Assembly (NCBI GenBank): GCA_964370965.1
Contig: CAYJLW010000037.1
Location: forward strand, 1-42,136
Reading direction: 5' to 3'
Length of the DNA stretch: 42,136 bases
DNA from: CAYJLW01 sp964370965
Lineage (GTDB): Bacteria > Actinomycetota > Acidimicrobiia > UBA2766
The notes beneath the pieces are model-generated. The model saw only the letters and a list, made by a program, of their open reading frames with translations, did not search any database and was not told where the DNA came from. Within the stretch, counting starts at the first letter, position 1. The number at the start of each line of letters is the position of its first letter. Of this stretch, positions 23,805 to 31,829 are shown piece after piece. Position numbers and translations under genes: made by a program.

Positions 23805-24584
23805 GTGACCACCAAGTTCGACGTCGAGAGCCTCGGGCCGGGCGGTCGGTACGCCGTCGAGCGGGTCGCCGAGATCACGGGGGTCCAGTCGTCCGGCCGC
23901 GTGCTGGAGCTCGGAGCGGGCCACGGCATCGCCGCCCTCCACCTCGCGGAGACCCGTGAGTGCCGCGTCGTCGCCACCGACGTGGACACCAAGGCGCTCG
24001 CCCGACTCCACCGCCGCGTCATGGAACTGCGCCTCGAGGGGCTCGTGGACGTGGGCCGCCTCGATTGCACTCTGCCGTTCCCCCACTCGCCCGAGTCCTT
24101 CGATCTCGTCCTCGCCGGCTCCGTCCTGGACCGCACGACCGCCATGACGACAACGATCAGCGAGGCGTACCGGGTCCTCCGCCCCGGGGGCCACATGGCG
24201 ATCTACGGGGCCGTGTGGAAGCGGACCCTGCCGGACGCCCGGATCACCCGGGTGCTGGGCAACGACGTGCAGTCCCTCGAGGACTACGAGATCTTCCTCA
24301 CGCAGGCCGGGTTCCGTATCGCGGCCAGCCGCCTCCTCCCCGACCACCTCTGGGCCGACTACTACCGCCAGTTCATCGACGCCCTCGAGGAGGAGACGGG
24401 TACCTCCCCGGACCTCCCCCAGCCTTGGGGTTGGTACGAGGAGGCCGCGGTGGTCCTCACGCACCTGGACGCCCTCGGCGTCGGCCTCGTCGTGGGTCGC
24501 AAGGACCCGGTCAGCGCCCGACTGGAGGAGCCCCTCCAAGCCGGCATTGCCCAGGACACGGCTCGCGAGAGCCGCTTCGCCTGA
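23805..24584 (+). CDS. Class I SAM-dependent methyltransferase
   Basis: This encodes 259 residues. Motif I is RVLELGAGHGIAALHLAE, motif II region CRVVATDVDTKALARLHRR, and the substrate-side motifs FDLVLAGSVLDRTTAM and AYRVLRPGGHMAIYGAVWKR mark it as UbiE/Methyltransf_11-like. The C-terminal ~100 residues (EDYEIFLTQAGFRIAASRLL, PDHLWADYYRQFIDALEEE) are less typical and may bind the substrate. The GTG start is fixed by the leaderless -10 box. The substrate is not predictable from the sequence. Confidence 0.85.
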   Translation: MTTKFDVESLGPGGRYAVERVAEITGVQSSGRVLELGAGHGIAALHLAETRECRVVATDVDTKALARLHRRVMELRLEGLVDVGRLDCTLPFPHSPESFDLVLAGSVLDRTTAMTTTISEAYRVLRPGGHMAIYGAVWKRTLPDARITRVLGNDVQSLEDYEIFLTQAGFRIAASRLLPDHLWADYYRQFIDALEEETGTSPDLPQPWGWYEEAAVVLTHLDALGVGLVVGRKDPVSARLEEPLQAGIAQDTARESRFA

Positions 24585-24621
24585 GACCCGGCCCGGCCCG
24601 CGCGAGCGGCCCCGCCCCCTC

Positions 24622-25329
24622 TCAGCTCACGGCGAGACGGGAGGTGACGGCGACGGCGAACGCCACGAGCGTGGCGAGGTACAAGAGGCCGGTGGCGGAC
24701 ATGAGTGGCGGGTACCCCTCGGCGCGCAGGGCTCGGGACACCAGGAGCAGGAGGACGCCCCCGAGCACCGCGAGCCCGCACCAGGCAGAGGCGTAGGCAG
24801 CCCTGGCCGTCCCGAACGCGCCCAGGAGGGACCTCGGGGGCAGGAGTGTCGCGAGACCCTGCAAAGCCAGCGTGACGGCGCACACGCGGGTCAGGGCCTG
24901 GATGGAGGCCCGCGGGAGCTTCGGGTCGATGAGATACCAGTGGCCCAGGATCATGGCGTCGGTCACCGCCCCGAGCCAGAAGGCGCCCACGACTCCCCTG
25001 ATCGCGCCCGCCCAGCCGGGGCCCGCCACGGCACCGAGGACCACCACACCCACGACCGCCGCCGGACCCGTCGCGTACGGGCGCAGAGCCCCGAGCCGCG
25101 GCACAGCCGTCGCCACGGCCCCGAGCGCCGCGAGCAGGGCGAAGAGGGCCGTGGCCCAGCGTCCCCGGCCGCCCGCCCCGTAGGCGAGGAGGCCCACGAC
25201 GGCGACCACGGCCCCGGCGAAACGCGCGTAGCCCGCCGTCACCAGACCCTGAACGGTGAGCACCGAGACGACCACAGCCATCCCGACTGCCCACATCGTG
25301 AGGACGAGCTCGGGTGTCGTGACGGGCAC
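24622..25329 (-). CDS. Polytopic membrane protein of unknown function
   Basis: This encodes 235 residues with about seven hydrophobic segments (LVLTMWAVGMAVVVSVLTVQ; FAGAVVAVVGLLAYGAG; ALFALLAALGAVATAV; AAVVGVVVLGAVAGPG; and others). A conserved-looking cytoplasmic or luminal motif, DAMILGHWYLIDPKLPRASI, with a His and acidic residues between helices, may mark a functional site. No family recognised. It is the last gene of the long operon from 35479, starting 3 bases before the SDR gene's stop region. Confidence 0.7.
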   Translation of the reverse strand: MPVTTPELVLTMWAVGMAVVVSVLTVQGLVTAGYARFAGAVVAVVGLLAYGAGGRGRWATALFALLAALGAVATAVPRLGALRPYATGPAAVVGVVVLGAVAGPGWAGAIRGVVGAFWLGAVTDAMILGHWYLIDPKLPRASIQALTRVCAVTLALQGLATLLPPRSLLGAFGTARAAYASAWCGLAVLGGVLLLLVSRALRAEGYPPLMSATGLLYLATLVAFAVAVTSRLAVS

Positions 25330-25332
25330 GGC

Positions 25333-26130
25333 TCAGAGGATGGAGCGGAGCTGGCCGCCGTCGGCGACGACCGCCTGGCCGGTGATGAAGGCCGCGGGCC
25401 CGGACGCCAGGAAGGCGACGAGCGCGCCGAACTCGGCGGGGTCCCCGAGACGGCCCACGGGGATCCGCGACACGTGCTCGCCCACGAGGTCGGCATCACC
25501 GCCGGCGAGTTGCAGGAGGCGGTCGGTGCGGTGCAGGCCCGGGCACGCGAGGTTCACGGTGATGCCTTCGGAGGCCACCTCCCCGGCGAGCGTCTTGGCG
25601 TAGCCCGCCACGCCGGCACGGGCGACATTGGAGAGAGCCAGGCCCGGGACGGGCTCGCGCACGCCGAAACTCGTCACGGCCACGATGCGCCCCCAGCGTC
25701 GGGACCGCATGTGGGCCAGCGCCGCCGTACAGAGGTCGATCGTGGACAGGAGGCTCTGGCCGAGGCCGGCCTCCCACTCCTGGTGGGCGAAGTCCTGCGC
25801 TCTCCCCGCGGGCGGCCCCCCGCAGTTGGCCACGAGGATGTCGAGACGGCCGAACGCATAGGCGGCGTCGTCGACGAATCCGTGACACTGCTCCGGGTCG
25901 GTGAGGTCGGCGGTACGGGCGACGACGCGGGGCGCCCGGCGTCCCGCCGCCTCGGCGACACGAGAGGCGGCATCCTCCAGGGTGGCAGCGGCGCGGCGGA
26001 GCTCGTCCCCACCGCGGGCGCAGATCGCCACGTCGACCCCCTCGAGGGCGAGCGCCCGCGCGGAGGCGAAACCGAGGCCCTTGCTGCCCCCGCCCACAGC
26101 GGCAGCGCGTCCGGCGATTCCGAGGTCCAT
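25333..26130 (-). CDS. SDR-family protein lacking the catalytic Tyr-Lys pair
   Basis: This encodes 265 residues with a standard Rossmann nucleotide site (AAVGGGSKGLGFASARALA, the TGxxxGxG region), VAICARGGDELRRAA, and the conserved-Asn strand ILVANCGGPPAG. The active-site helix reads LSNVARAGVAGYAKTLAGEV, where the usual YxxxK is replaced by SNVAR. The following ITVNLACPGLHRTDR and FITGQAVVADGGQ match the SDR C-terminus. A subgroup with GGPP and LSN-R motifs exists as I recall it; its chemistry is unclear. ATG 26130 overlaps the stop of the preceding lipoprotein gene (ATGA). It could be a non-catalytic NAD(P)-binding protein or use another mechanism. Confidence 0.85.
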   Translation of the reverse strand: MDLGIAGRAAAVGGGSKGLGFASARALALEGVDVAICARGGDELRRAAATLEDAASRVAEAAGRRAPRVVARTADLTDPEQCHGFVDDAAYAFGRLDILVANCGGPPAGRAQDFAHQEWEAGLGQSLLSTIDLCTAALAHMRSRRWGRIVAVTSFGVREPVPGLALSNVARAGVAGYAKTLAGEVASEGITVNLACPGLHRTDRLLQLAGGDADLVGEHVSRIPVGRLGDPAEFGALVAFLASGPAAFITGQAVVADGGQLRSIL

Positions 26131-26756
26131 CAGCCCTCCGCGATCGTCTTCTCGGTGACGTCGAGAGCCACCGCCTTGTCCTGGGCCGCCGCGGCGACCA
26201 CGACGTTGCGGCACTCCTGCCAGGCGTACACGGTGTTCTTGCCGGCGGTCGCCTGGAAGACCTGCAGGCCGCCCACGTTCACCTGCTTCACCGTGCCGGC
26301 GCCGGTGAGGGTCTTGAGGTACACGTCGACGGCGGTCTGGGTGGGGTCGGCCGCCGCGGCCTCGGAGAAGACGAGGGACGTGACCGCGGCGACCTGCTGG
26401 CCGACCTTGCTCACCGTCGTGAGAGCGACGCTCTCCACTCCGGCTGTGCCCGCGGGGGCCTGGCCGGAGAGGCCGCCCCCGCCGCTCAGCGTGTAGCCGG
26501 GAAGGTTCGAGGGCAGGAACGCCGCCGCCTGCCCCCGGCAGGTCTGGTCCTGGCGCGGCGCCTTCTCCACCTGGCGGGCCCGCTCGTTCACGGACGCCGA
26601 CGGTCGCGGCGTGACTGACGCGAGGGCGGCCGACGGGCTCTCCGTGGGGACGTCACCGGCCGACAGCCTCCCCTCCCCCGCTCCCCCGCAACCCGCGAAC
26701 GCGAGAACCGCTGCCGCGAAGGACCCCGCCCACGCCCGCCGCACGGCGCCGCTCAC
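26130..26756 (-). CDS. Lipoprotein of unknown function
   Basis: This encodes 208 residues starting MSGAVRRAWAGSFAAAVLAF and then AGC, with the lipobox Cys at about residue 23. Next are a Ser/Pro/Glu-rich linker and a ~135-residue domain (AAFLPSNLPGYTLSGGGGLS, VTSLVFSEAAAADPTQTAVD, VYLKTLTGAGTVKQVNVGG, VYAWQECRNVVVAAAAQ). The pattern of a sparse N-terminus and a beta-alpha-beta domain with a conserved W/C resembles the neighbouring lipoprotein, suggesting a related fold. ATG 26756 overlaps the stop of that neighbour. It is exported and anchored to the membrane; role unknown. Confidence 0.7.
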   Translation of the reverse strand: MSGAVRRAWAGSFAAAVLAFAGCGGAGEGRLSAGDVPTESPSAALASVTPRPSASVNERARQVEKAPRQDQTCRGQAAAFLPSNLPGYTLSGGGGLSGQAPAGTAGVESVALTTVSKVGQQVAAVTSLVFSEAAAADPTQTAVDVYLKTLTGAGTVKQVNVGGLQVFQATAGKNTVYAWQECRNVVVAAAAQDKAVALDVTEKTIAEG

Positions 26757-27502
26757 GCCGCCCGCCTGGCGGGCCAGTGGGACCCCGGGACGGGAAGCTC
26801 CGTCGCCTCAGGCCCCGCCAGGACAGCGACATGCGGCTTCACGGCGGGGCCGGCGGGGCGAGGGACCCACGCCGGAGCGCGGAGCCTCACCACGCGACCG
26901 GACATGAGGGCACGCCCAGAGCGGCCCCGTGCGCCCGGCGGCCGCGCCGGGGGGGCAGCGGTCCCCCGTCGACGGGCGGCCCGGATGGCAGCCGCCATGA
27001 GGTGGTCGGCGAGGGGCCGGCCCTCGAAGCTCATGACCACGACCAGGAGGTCGTCCTCAACGTGGAACTCCAACACGGCGCTCACGCCCTCCTGACGGAT
27101 CTCGTAGTAGTCGACCTGCACGCCCTCGATCGTCTTGCGCCGGATCCGGGCGGGAGCGTTCCTGGTGCCCCCTTCGAGCGTCCGGCGCACCTGCTGGGCC
27201 GCTGTCGGGGACGCCACGGCGACGACGAACGCCCCAGGGTAGGGCACGGCGGGATTCGCCTCTGCGGCGGACACCTCTCCCGCGGCGCTGACCGAAACAT
27301 CCTTGAAGCCGGCGACGAAGTTCCGGGCGATCTCCCCCGGAGGGCCGAGGGCCCGGCCGTCGACCTCCTTGGGGACGTAGGACTCCGGGTCGTCCGCAAG
27401 CCCGGTCCCGGAGGCGCCCGGCGTGCAGGCCACCCCGGTCGCCGCCCCCGCCAGGGTGACCGCCAGCACCACTGCGATCGTCTGACCCGCCGGGATCCTC
27501 AC
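26753..27502 (-). CDS. Lipoprotein of unknown function
   Basis: This encodes 249 residues starting (V/M)RIPAGQTIAVVLAVTLAG followed by AATGVAC, a lipobox-type Cys at about 26. The mature part contains ALGPPGEIARNFVAGFKDVS, PYPGAFVVAVASPTAAQQVR, KTIEGVQVDYYEIRQEGVSA and LEFHVEDDLLVVVMSFEGRP, then a basic low-complexity C-terminus. GTG 27502 overlaps the stop of the M24 peptidase gene (GTGA); the open frame continues to 28366 but is antisense-like there. Function unknown. It is co-transcribed with another lipoprotein and with the peptidase. Confidence 0.7.
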   Translation of the reverse strand: MRIPAGQTIAVVLAVTLAGAATGVACTPGASGTGLADDPESYVPKEVDGRALGPPGEIARNFVAGFKDVSVSAAGEVSAAEANPAVPYPGAFVVAVASPTAAQQVRRTLEGGTRNAPARIRRKTIEGVQVDYYEIRQEGVSAVLEFHVEDDLLVVVMSFEGRPLADHLMAAAIRAARRRGTAAPPARPPGARGRSGRALMSGRVVRLRAPAWVPRPAGPAVKPHVAVLAGPEATELPVPGSHWPARRAA

Positions 27503-28611
27503 CCCGCCACCACCACGAGGTCGCGGGGGGCTGTGTTCAGGCGCTCGACCCCGGTGTCGGTGGTGAGGACGACATCCTCGAGGCGGAGGCCGAAGCGGCC
27601 GGGCACGTACACCCCCGGCTCCACGGAGAAGCACATGCCCGGGGCGAGCGGTTCCGGGCTCCCGGCGACGATGTCCGGAGCCTCGTGCTCCTCGAGACCG
27701 ATGCCGTGCCCGGTGCGGTGCACGAAGTGCTCGGCGTGGCCGGCGGCGGCGAGGACGTCCCGGGCGGCCGCGTCGACGTCCCCGGCGCTCACACCGGGCC
27801 GAACTGCGCCGACCGCCTCCTGCTGGGCGGCGGCGACCACTGCGTAGGCCTCGGCCACGTCGCGAGAGGGCTCCCCGACGGCGACGCAGCGGGTGACGTC
27901 GGAGCAGTAGCCGTCGCGCGTGCCGCCGAAGTCCACGACGACGACGTCGCCGCTCTGCAGGACCCGCCGGCCGGGATCGTGGTGGGGGGAAGCGCCGTTC
28001 GGGCCGGATGCCACGATCACGAAGTTCACCGTCTCGTGGCCCTCGGCCCGCAGCGCCCGGGCGATGTCGCCGGCTATCTCCGCCTCGGTGCGACCCGCCC
28101 ATCCGAGCGTCGGGAGGGAGGCGGCCACGGTGTCGGCGGCGCGGGCGGCGGCGCGGAGGGCCTCCACCTCGGCGGGGGACTTGCGAATCCGGAGGGGGCG
28201 GGTGATGCGCTCGGCGGGAATGAAGCGGGCATGCTGCATGGCACCCTGGAAGGCGAGGAGGTGGCGGGCCCACATGCGCTCCGACGCCCCGATCGTGGGC
28301 CGGGCGCCGCTCTGGACCCTGAGTTGACGGACGGCGAGCGCCACGGAGTCCTCGGCGTCGCTCCAAGGCACGATCTCGAAGACGCCGTCCAAGGGGGCGA
28401 CCCGATGCGCCTCCAGCTCTGGGACGAGGAGGGTGGGCTCGCCGTACGTCCCGATCACGAGGAGCGTGAGGCGTTCCAGGGGGACGGCCCGGTACCCGCA
28501 GAAGTACGCCATGTCGGCGCCCAAGGAGAGGGCGAGGGCGTCCATCTCGCGCTCGGCGAGGAGCTCCCGGCAGCGGCGGACGCGCCCGGCGTACTCGTCA
28601 AGGCCGATCAC
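27499..28611 (-). CDS. M24-family metallopeptidase (Xaa-Pro aminopeptidase type)
   Basis: This encodes 370 residues: an N-terminal creatinase-like domain (MDALALSLGADMAYFCGYRA) followed by the pita-bread catalytic domain from about 150. Metal ligands are visible as Asp in VVVDFGGTRDGYCSDVTRC, His in HRTGHGIGLEEHE, and Glu in SVEPGVYVPG and LRLEDVVL. It cleaves the N-terminal residue before proline or is a related dipeptidase. ATG 28611 overlaps the LipB-LipA stop and its own stop overlaps the lipoprotein start, so it is embedded in the 2-oxoacid dehydrogenase operon without an obvious functional link. Confidence 0.9.
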   Translation of the reverse strand: MIGLDEYAGRVRRCRELLAEREMDALALSLGADMAYFCGYRAVPLERLTLLVIGTYGEPTLLVPELEAHRVAPLDGVFEIVPWSDAEDSVALAVRQLRVQSGARPTIGASERMWARHLLAFQGAMQHARFIPAERITRPLRIRKSPAEVEALRAAARAADTVAASLPTLGWAGRTEAEIAGDIARALRAEGHETVNFVIVASGPNGASPHHDPGRRVLQSGDVVVVDFGGTRDGYCSDVTRCVAVGEPSRDVAEAYAVVAAAQQEAVGAVRPGVSAGDVDAAARDVLAAAGHAEHFVHRTGHGIGLEEHEAPDIVAGSPEPLAPGMCFSVEPGVYVPGRFGLRLEDVVLTTDTGVERLNTAPRDLVVVAG

Positions 28612-30191
28612 GGGCGACCGCCTTCGGAAACGGCGGCGGCGCCGTCACGGGCGTGGTAGCTGGAGCGCACGAGGGGGCCCGCCTCCACGTGGGCGAAGCC
28701 CAGCGCCCGGGCGGCGGCGCCAAGCCTCTCGAACTCGGCGGGGGACACCCAGCGGTCGACGGGCACATGGTCACCCGTGGGGCGGAGGTACTGCCCGAGG
28801 GTGAGGATGTCGACGCCGACCGCGGCGAGGTCGGCGGCTGCGGCGAGGATCTCGTCCCCGGTCTCGCCGAGACCGCAGATGAGCCCCGACTTCGTGGCGA
28901 GACCCGCCGCCTTCGCCCGGGCGAGGAGGGTGAGGCTGCGGGCATAGCCGGCCTGTGGCCGGACGAGGCGCTGCAGCCGGACGACCGTTTCGAGGTTGTG
29001 GTTGAACACGTCGGGGCGGGCAGCGAAGACGACCCCGGCGGCCCCGGCGTCGCCCTTGAAGTCCGGGACGAGCACCTCGACCGTGCAGGTGGGGCGCCGG
29101 CGGTGGATCGCGGCGATCGTGGCGGCGAAGACGGCGGCGCCGCCGTCGGGGAGGTCGTCGCGGGCGACGCTGGTGACGACGGCGTGCTCGATGCCGAGCG
29201 CGTCCACGGCAGCAGCGGCGCGCTCGGGCTCCTCGCGGTCGAGGCCCGGGGGCCGGCCGCTGTGCACCTCGCAGAACCCGCAGGCCCGAGTGCAGGTGTC
29301 CCCCAGGATCATGAGCGTGGCGGTGCGCTCCCCCCAGCATTCGTAGATGTTCGGGCAGCCCGCCTCTTCACAGACGGTGTGGAGGTCGAGGCGGCCTAGG
29401 AGTCCCTTCAGCTCCCGGTAGCCGGGGTCGGCGAGGCGGGCCCGACGCTTCAGCCACGGCGGACGATCCCGGGCCTGGGCCCTGACGTCCGGGCCGGCGG
29501 CCACGACGGCTCTGCGCCGGGGCCCGGGGGCGGCCCAGAGCGTTCCGGCCTCGACCGGTTCCCGTCCGAAGACCTCACCGGCATGGCGGACGAACGCGTC
29601 GGCGACACCGTCCATGCCGGGCGCGCCCACGGGCCCCATCTCGCCCATGGAGGTCACTGGCTTCGGGATGCCGCAGGGGACGATGTGGTCGAACCACGAC
29701 AGGTCGGTGGAGACGTTGAGGGCGATGCCGTGCATGGTGACGCCCCGGGTGATCCGGCATCCCACGGCCGCCACCTTGCCCCGGTCGGTCCAGACCCCGG
29801 ACCAGCCCTCGATGCGCCCACCGGCGATTCCGAAGTCCGCGAGGGTGCGGATGACGATCTCCTCGAGGCTGCGCACGTGGGCGACGACGTCGGCTCGGGC
29901 GCCGAGGCGGAGGACGGGGTACGCCACGAGCTGACCGGGACCGTGGAACGTGACGTCGCCGCCCCGGTCGGCATCCACGATGTCGGCCCCGAGGCGAGCG
30001 TACTCCGCGTCGCTGACGAGGAGGTTGGCGGGGTCGGTGCGCCGGCCCCGGGTGTACGTGGGCGGGTGCTCCAGGAGCAGCATGTAGTCCTCGCCTCCGC
30101 CCCTCACGCGCAGGTCGAAGAGGACGTGTTGGAGGTCGAGAGCTTCCCGGTAGGGCACGCGGCCCAGCCTCCGGACCCGGAGGCTCTTCAT
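28608..30191 (-). CDS. LipB-LipA fusion: octanoyltransferase plus lipoyl synthase
   Basis: This encodes 527 residues in one frame. Residues ~1-215 are octanoyl-ACP:protein N-octanoyltransferase (LipB), with LLLEHPPTYTRGRR, GGDVTFHGPGQLVAYPVL, the catalytic Lys in GKVAAVGCRI and the catalytic Cys in HIVPCGIPKPVTSM. After a linker (AAGPDVRAQARDRPPWLKRR), residues ~235-527 are radical-SAM lipoyl synthase (LipA): auxiliary-cluster Cys in CEEAGCPNIYEC, SAM-cluster Cys in CTRACGFC, KSGLICGLGE, and the C-terminal RSSYHA motif. Together they attach octanoate to the E2 lipoyl domain and insert two sulfurs. Start ATG 30191 overlaps the E2 stop (ATGA). The two enzymes are normally separate proteins; fused forms are unusual in my recollection. 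Confidence 0.93.
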   Translation of the reverse strand: MKSLRVRRLGRVPYREALDLQHVLFDLRVRGGGEDYMLLLEHPPTYTRGRRTDPANLLVSDAEYARLGADIVDADRGGDVTFHGPGQLVAYPVLRLGARADVVAHVRSLEEIVIRTLADFGIAGGRIEGWSGVWTDRGKVAAVGCRITRGVTMHGIALNVSTDLSWFDHIVPCGIPKPVTSMGEMGPVGAPGMDGVADAFVRHAGEVFGREPVEAGTLWAAPGPRRRAVVAAGPDVRAQARDRPPWLKRRARLADPGYRELKGLLGRLDLHTVCEEAGCPNIYECWGERTATLMILGDTCTRACGFCEVHSGRPPGLDREEPERAAAAVDALGIEHAVVTSVARDDLPDGGAAVFAATIAAIHRRRPTCTVEVLVPDFKGDAGAAGVVFAARPDVFNHNLETVVRLQRLVRPQAGYARSLTLLARAKAAGLATKSGLICGLGETGDEILAAAADLAAVGVDILTLGQYLRPTGDHVPVDRWVSPAEFERLGAAARALGFAHVEAGPLVRSSYHARDGAAAVSEGGRP

Positions 30192-31429
30192 GGGCCGAGC
30201 AGGGACGCCCAGTCCCTCGTCTCCAGCCCCGCCTTCACATGGGCGAGGAACTGCGCCGCCGTGGAGCCGTCAAAGGCCCTGTGGTCCCAGGAAAGGCAGA
30301 GGAACATGCGGTGGTGCACGGCGATGGCGTCGGCGTCGGTCACGATCACGCGCTTCTCGACGGCGTCCGTGGAGAGGACCGCCACCTGGGGCTGGTTGAT
30401 GATCGGAGCGGACATGTACGTCCCGAAGGACCCGTTGTTCGTGATCGTGAAGGTGCCGCCCGCCACGTCGTCGGGGGAGAGCCGCTTCTGGCGGGCCCGG
30501 GCACCGACGTCGTGGATCGCCCGGGCAAGGCCGGCCAGGTCGCGGACCTGTGCGTCCGTGATCACGGGCACGATGAGGCCCTCACCGTCGAGATCGACGG
30601 CGACACCGAGGCCGACGCCGCCGTGGCGGACGATCTCTCCCGCCTCCATGTCGATGCCGGCGTTCACGGCGGGGTGGGCGACGAGGGCGTCGACCGTGGC
30701 GAGGGCCACGAAGGGGAGCCAGGTGAGGGAGAAGCCCTCGGCCTCCTTCCAGGCCATGGCGCGGGCGGCGCGGACGCGGGCCACGGCCTCCATGTCCGCC
30801 TCGACGACGGTGAGGACGTGGGGACTCACCGCCTTCGACGCCACCATGTGCTCGGCCACACGCCGGCGCATGAGGGACATGGGCTCGCGCCCGGGGGCGG
30901 CCGCGGGAGCGAGGCGGGCCGGCGCGCGAGGGGTTCCGGACGGCGGGACGGCCGAGAGCACGTCCGCCCGGGTGATGCGGCCCCCGGCCCCGCTGCCCGT
31001 AACGGTGGAGAGGTCGAGGCCGCTTTCCGCAGCGAGGCGGCGCACCACGGGCGAGAGGACACCGCCGCCGGGAACCCGCGGCGGAGACGGGGGGGGCGAC
31101 GGGGCCACAGGCGGCGGCGAAGGGGCCGGGGGGACAGGAACCGACGGGGCCGGGGGGACAGGAACCGACGGGGCCGGGGGCGGCGGCGGGGAGGGCCTCT
31201 GAACGTCGCTCGACGCCCCGATCCGGCAGAGCACGGTCCCCACGGGCACGGTCTCGCCCTCGGCGACGAGGATCTCGGTGAGCACACCGCTGAAGGCCGA
31301 GGGCACCTCGGAGTCGACCTTGTCGGTGGACACCTCGAAGAGGAGCTCGTCCTCGGCCACGGCCTCCCCCACACGCTTCAGCCACCGCGTGATCGTGCCT
31401 TCGGTGACGGACTCGCCGAGCTGGGGCAT
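30188..31429 (-). CDS. Dihydrolipoamide acyltransferase E2 of a 2-oxoacid dehydrogenase complex
   Basis: This encodes 413 residues: a single lipoyl domain with the target Lys in LFEVSTDKVDSEVPSAFSG; a long Pro/Val/Ser linker with repeats of PPAPSVPV; a peripheral subunit-binding domain (VVRRLAAESGLDLSTVTGSG); and a catalytic domain ending LSWDHRAFDGSTAAQFL, where His and Asp of HRxxDG are active. It passes acyl groups from E1 to CoA and holds the complex core. Codons in frame upstream of ATG 31429 read ALSEVT, the residues that usually precede MPQLGE in this family. The true start may therefore be a near-cognate codon slightly upstream. Substrate (pyruvate, 2-oxoglutarate or branched-chain) is not certain. 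Confidence 0.92.
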   Translation of the reverse strand: MPQLGESVTEGTITRWLKRVGEAVAEDELLFEVSTDKVDSEVPSAFSGVLTEILVAEGETVPVGTVLCRIGASSDVQRPSPPPPPAPSVPVPPAPSVPVPPAPSPPPVAPSPPPSPPRVPGGGVLSPVVRRLAAESGLDLSTVTGSGAGGRITRADVLSAVPPSGTPRAPARLAPAAAPGREPMSLMRRRVAEHMVASKAVSPHVLTVVEADMEAVARVRAARAMAWKEAEGFSLTWLPFVALATVDALVAHPAVNAGIDMEAGEIVRHGGVGLGVAVDLDGEGLIVPVITDAQVRDLAGLARAIHDVGARARQKRLSPDDVAGGTFTITNNGSFGTYMSAPIINQPQVAVLSTDAVEKRVIVTDADAIAVHHRMFLCLSWDHRAFDGSTAAQFLAHVKAGLETRDWASLLGP

Positions 31430-31829
31430 GGTGACTTCGCTCAGTGCAATCAGCTCCCTTGGCGCTCGATCTCGACACCCTGGCCGAGGGCCGAACCTGC
31501 GCGTCCACGCTAGCGAACCCTGCGGCCCGTGACCCCAAACTCCCGCCGCCCACTCCCCCCGCCCCGCCCCGCGGCCAAAGTGATGCCGATGTCCCGGAAT
31601 GCCGGGAGAACAGCATCAGTTCAGGAACGCCCGCCGGCCAAAGTGATGCCGATGTCCCGGGATACCGGGAGAACGGCATCAGATTCCCCGTGTGTGATGG
31701 GTCCACCGGATGGAGCCGACGGGTCCCTACGGTCGAAGCCCGGGCTCCGCGCTGCGCAACCGGATCGTGGCTCGCCGAGCGACGGGGGCCGAAGGGGCCA
31801 TCCGTGGGGGACGGCGTCGATCGAAGCAG
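31430..31829. other. Non-coding spacer between E1-beta and E2
   Basis: A 400-base interruption of an otherwise tightly packed operon. It contains two copies of a 38-base hairpin motif (described separately) and no convincing gene. It may hold an internal promoter or a post-transcriptional control site for E2 and the genes downstream. Confidence 0.6.
31573..31681 (-). repeat. Paired hairpin repeat (family C) inside the 2-oxoacid dehydrogenase operon
   Basis: A 46-base block, GGCCAAAG followed by a 38-base hairpin, occurs at 31573-31618 and 31636-31681 (63 bases apart). Each hairpin has an outer 8-bp stem (TGATGCCG with CGGCATCA), a 4x4 internal loop, an inner CCCGG/CCGGG stem and a 4-base loop. 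Copy 1 has one change in the outer stem that gives a G-U pair on the minus (operon mRNA) strand but an A-C mismatch on the plus strand. That favours an RNA acting in the operon transcript. Confidence 0.85.

Noticed and set aside
31582..31706. A short minus-strand peptide with two copies of LM-FSR-GTSASLWP
   Set aside because: It is produced by the 63-bp spacing of the hairpin repeats; no ribosome site, no family and an RNA explanation fits better.
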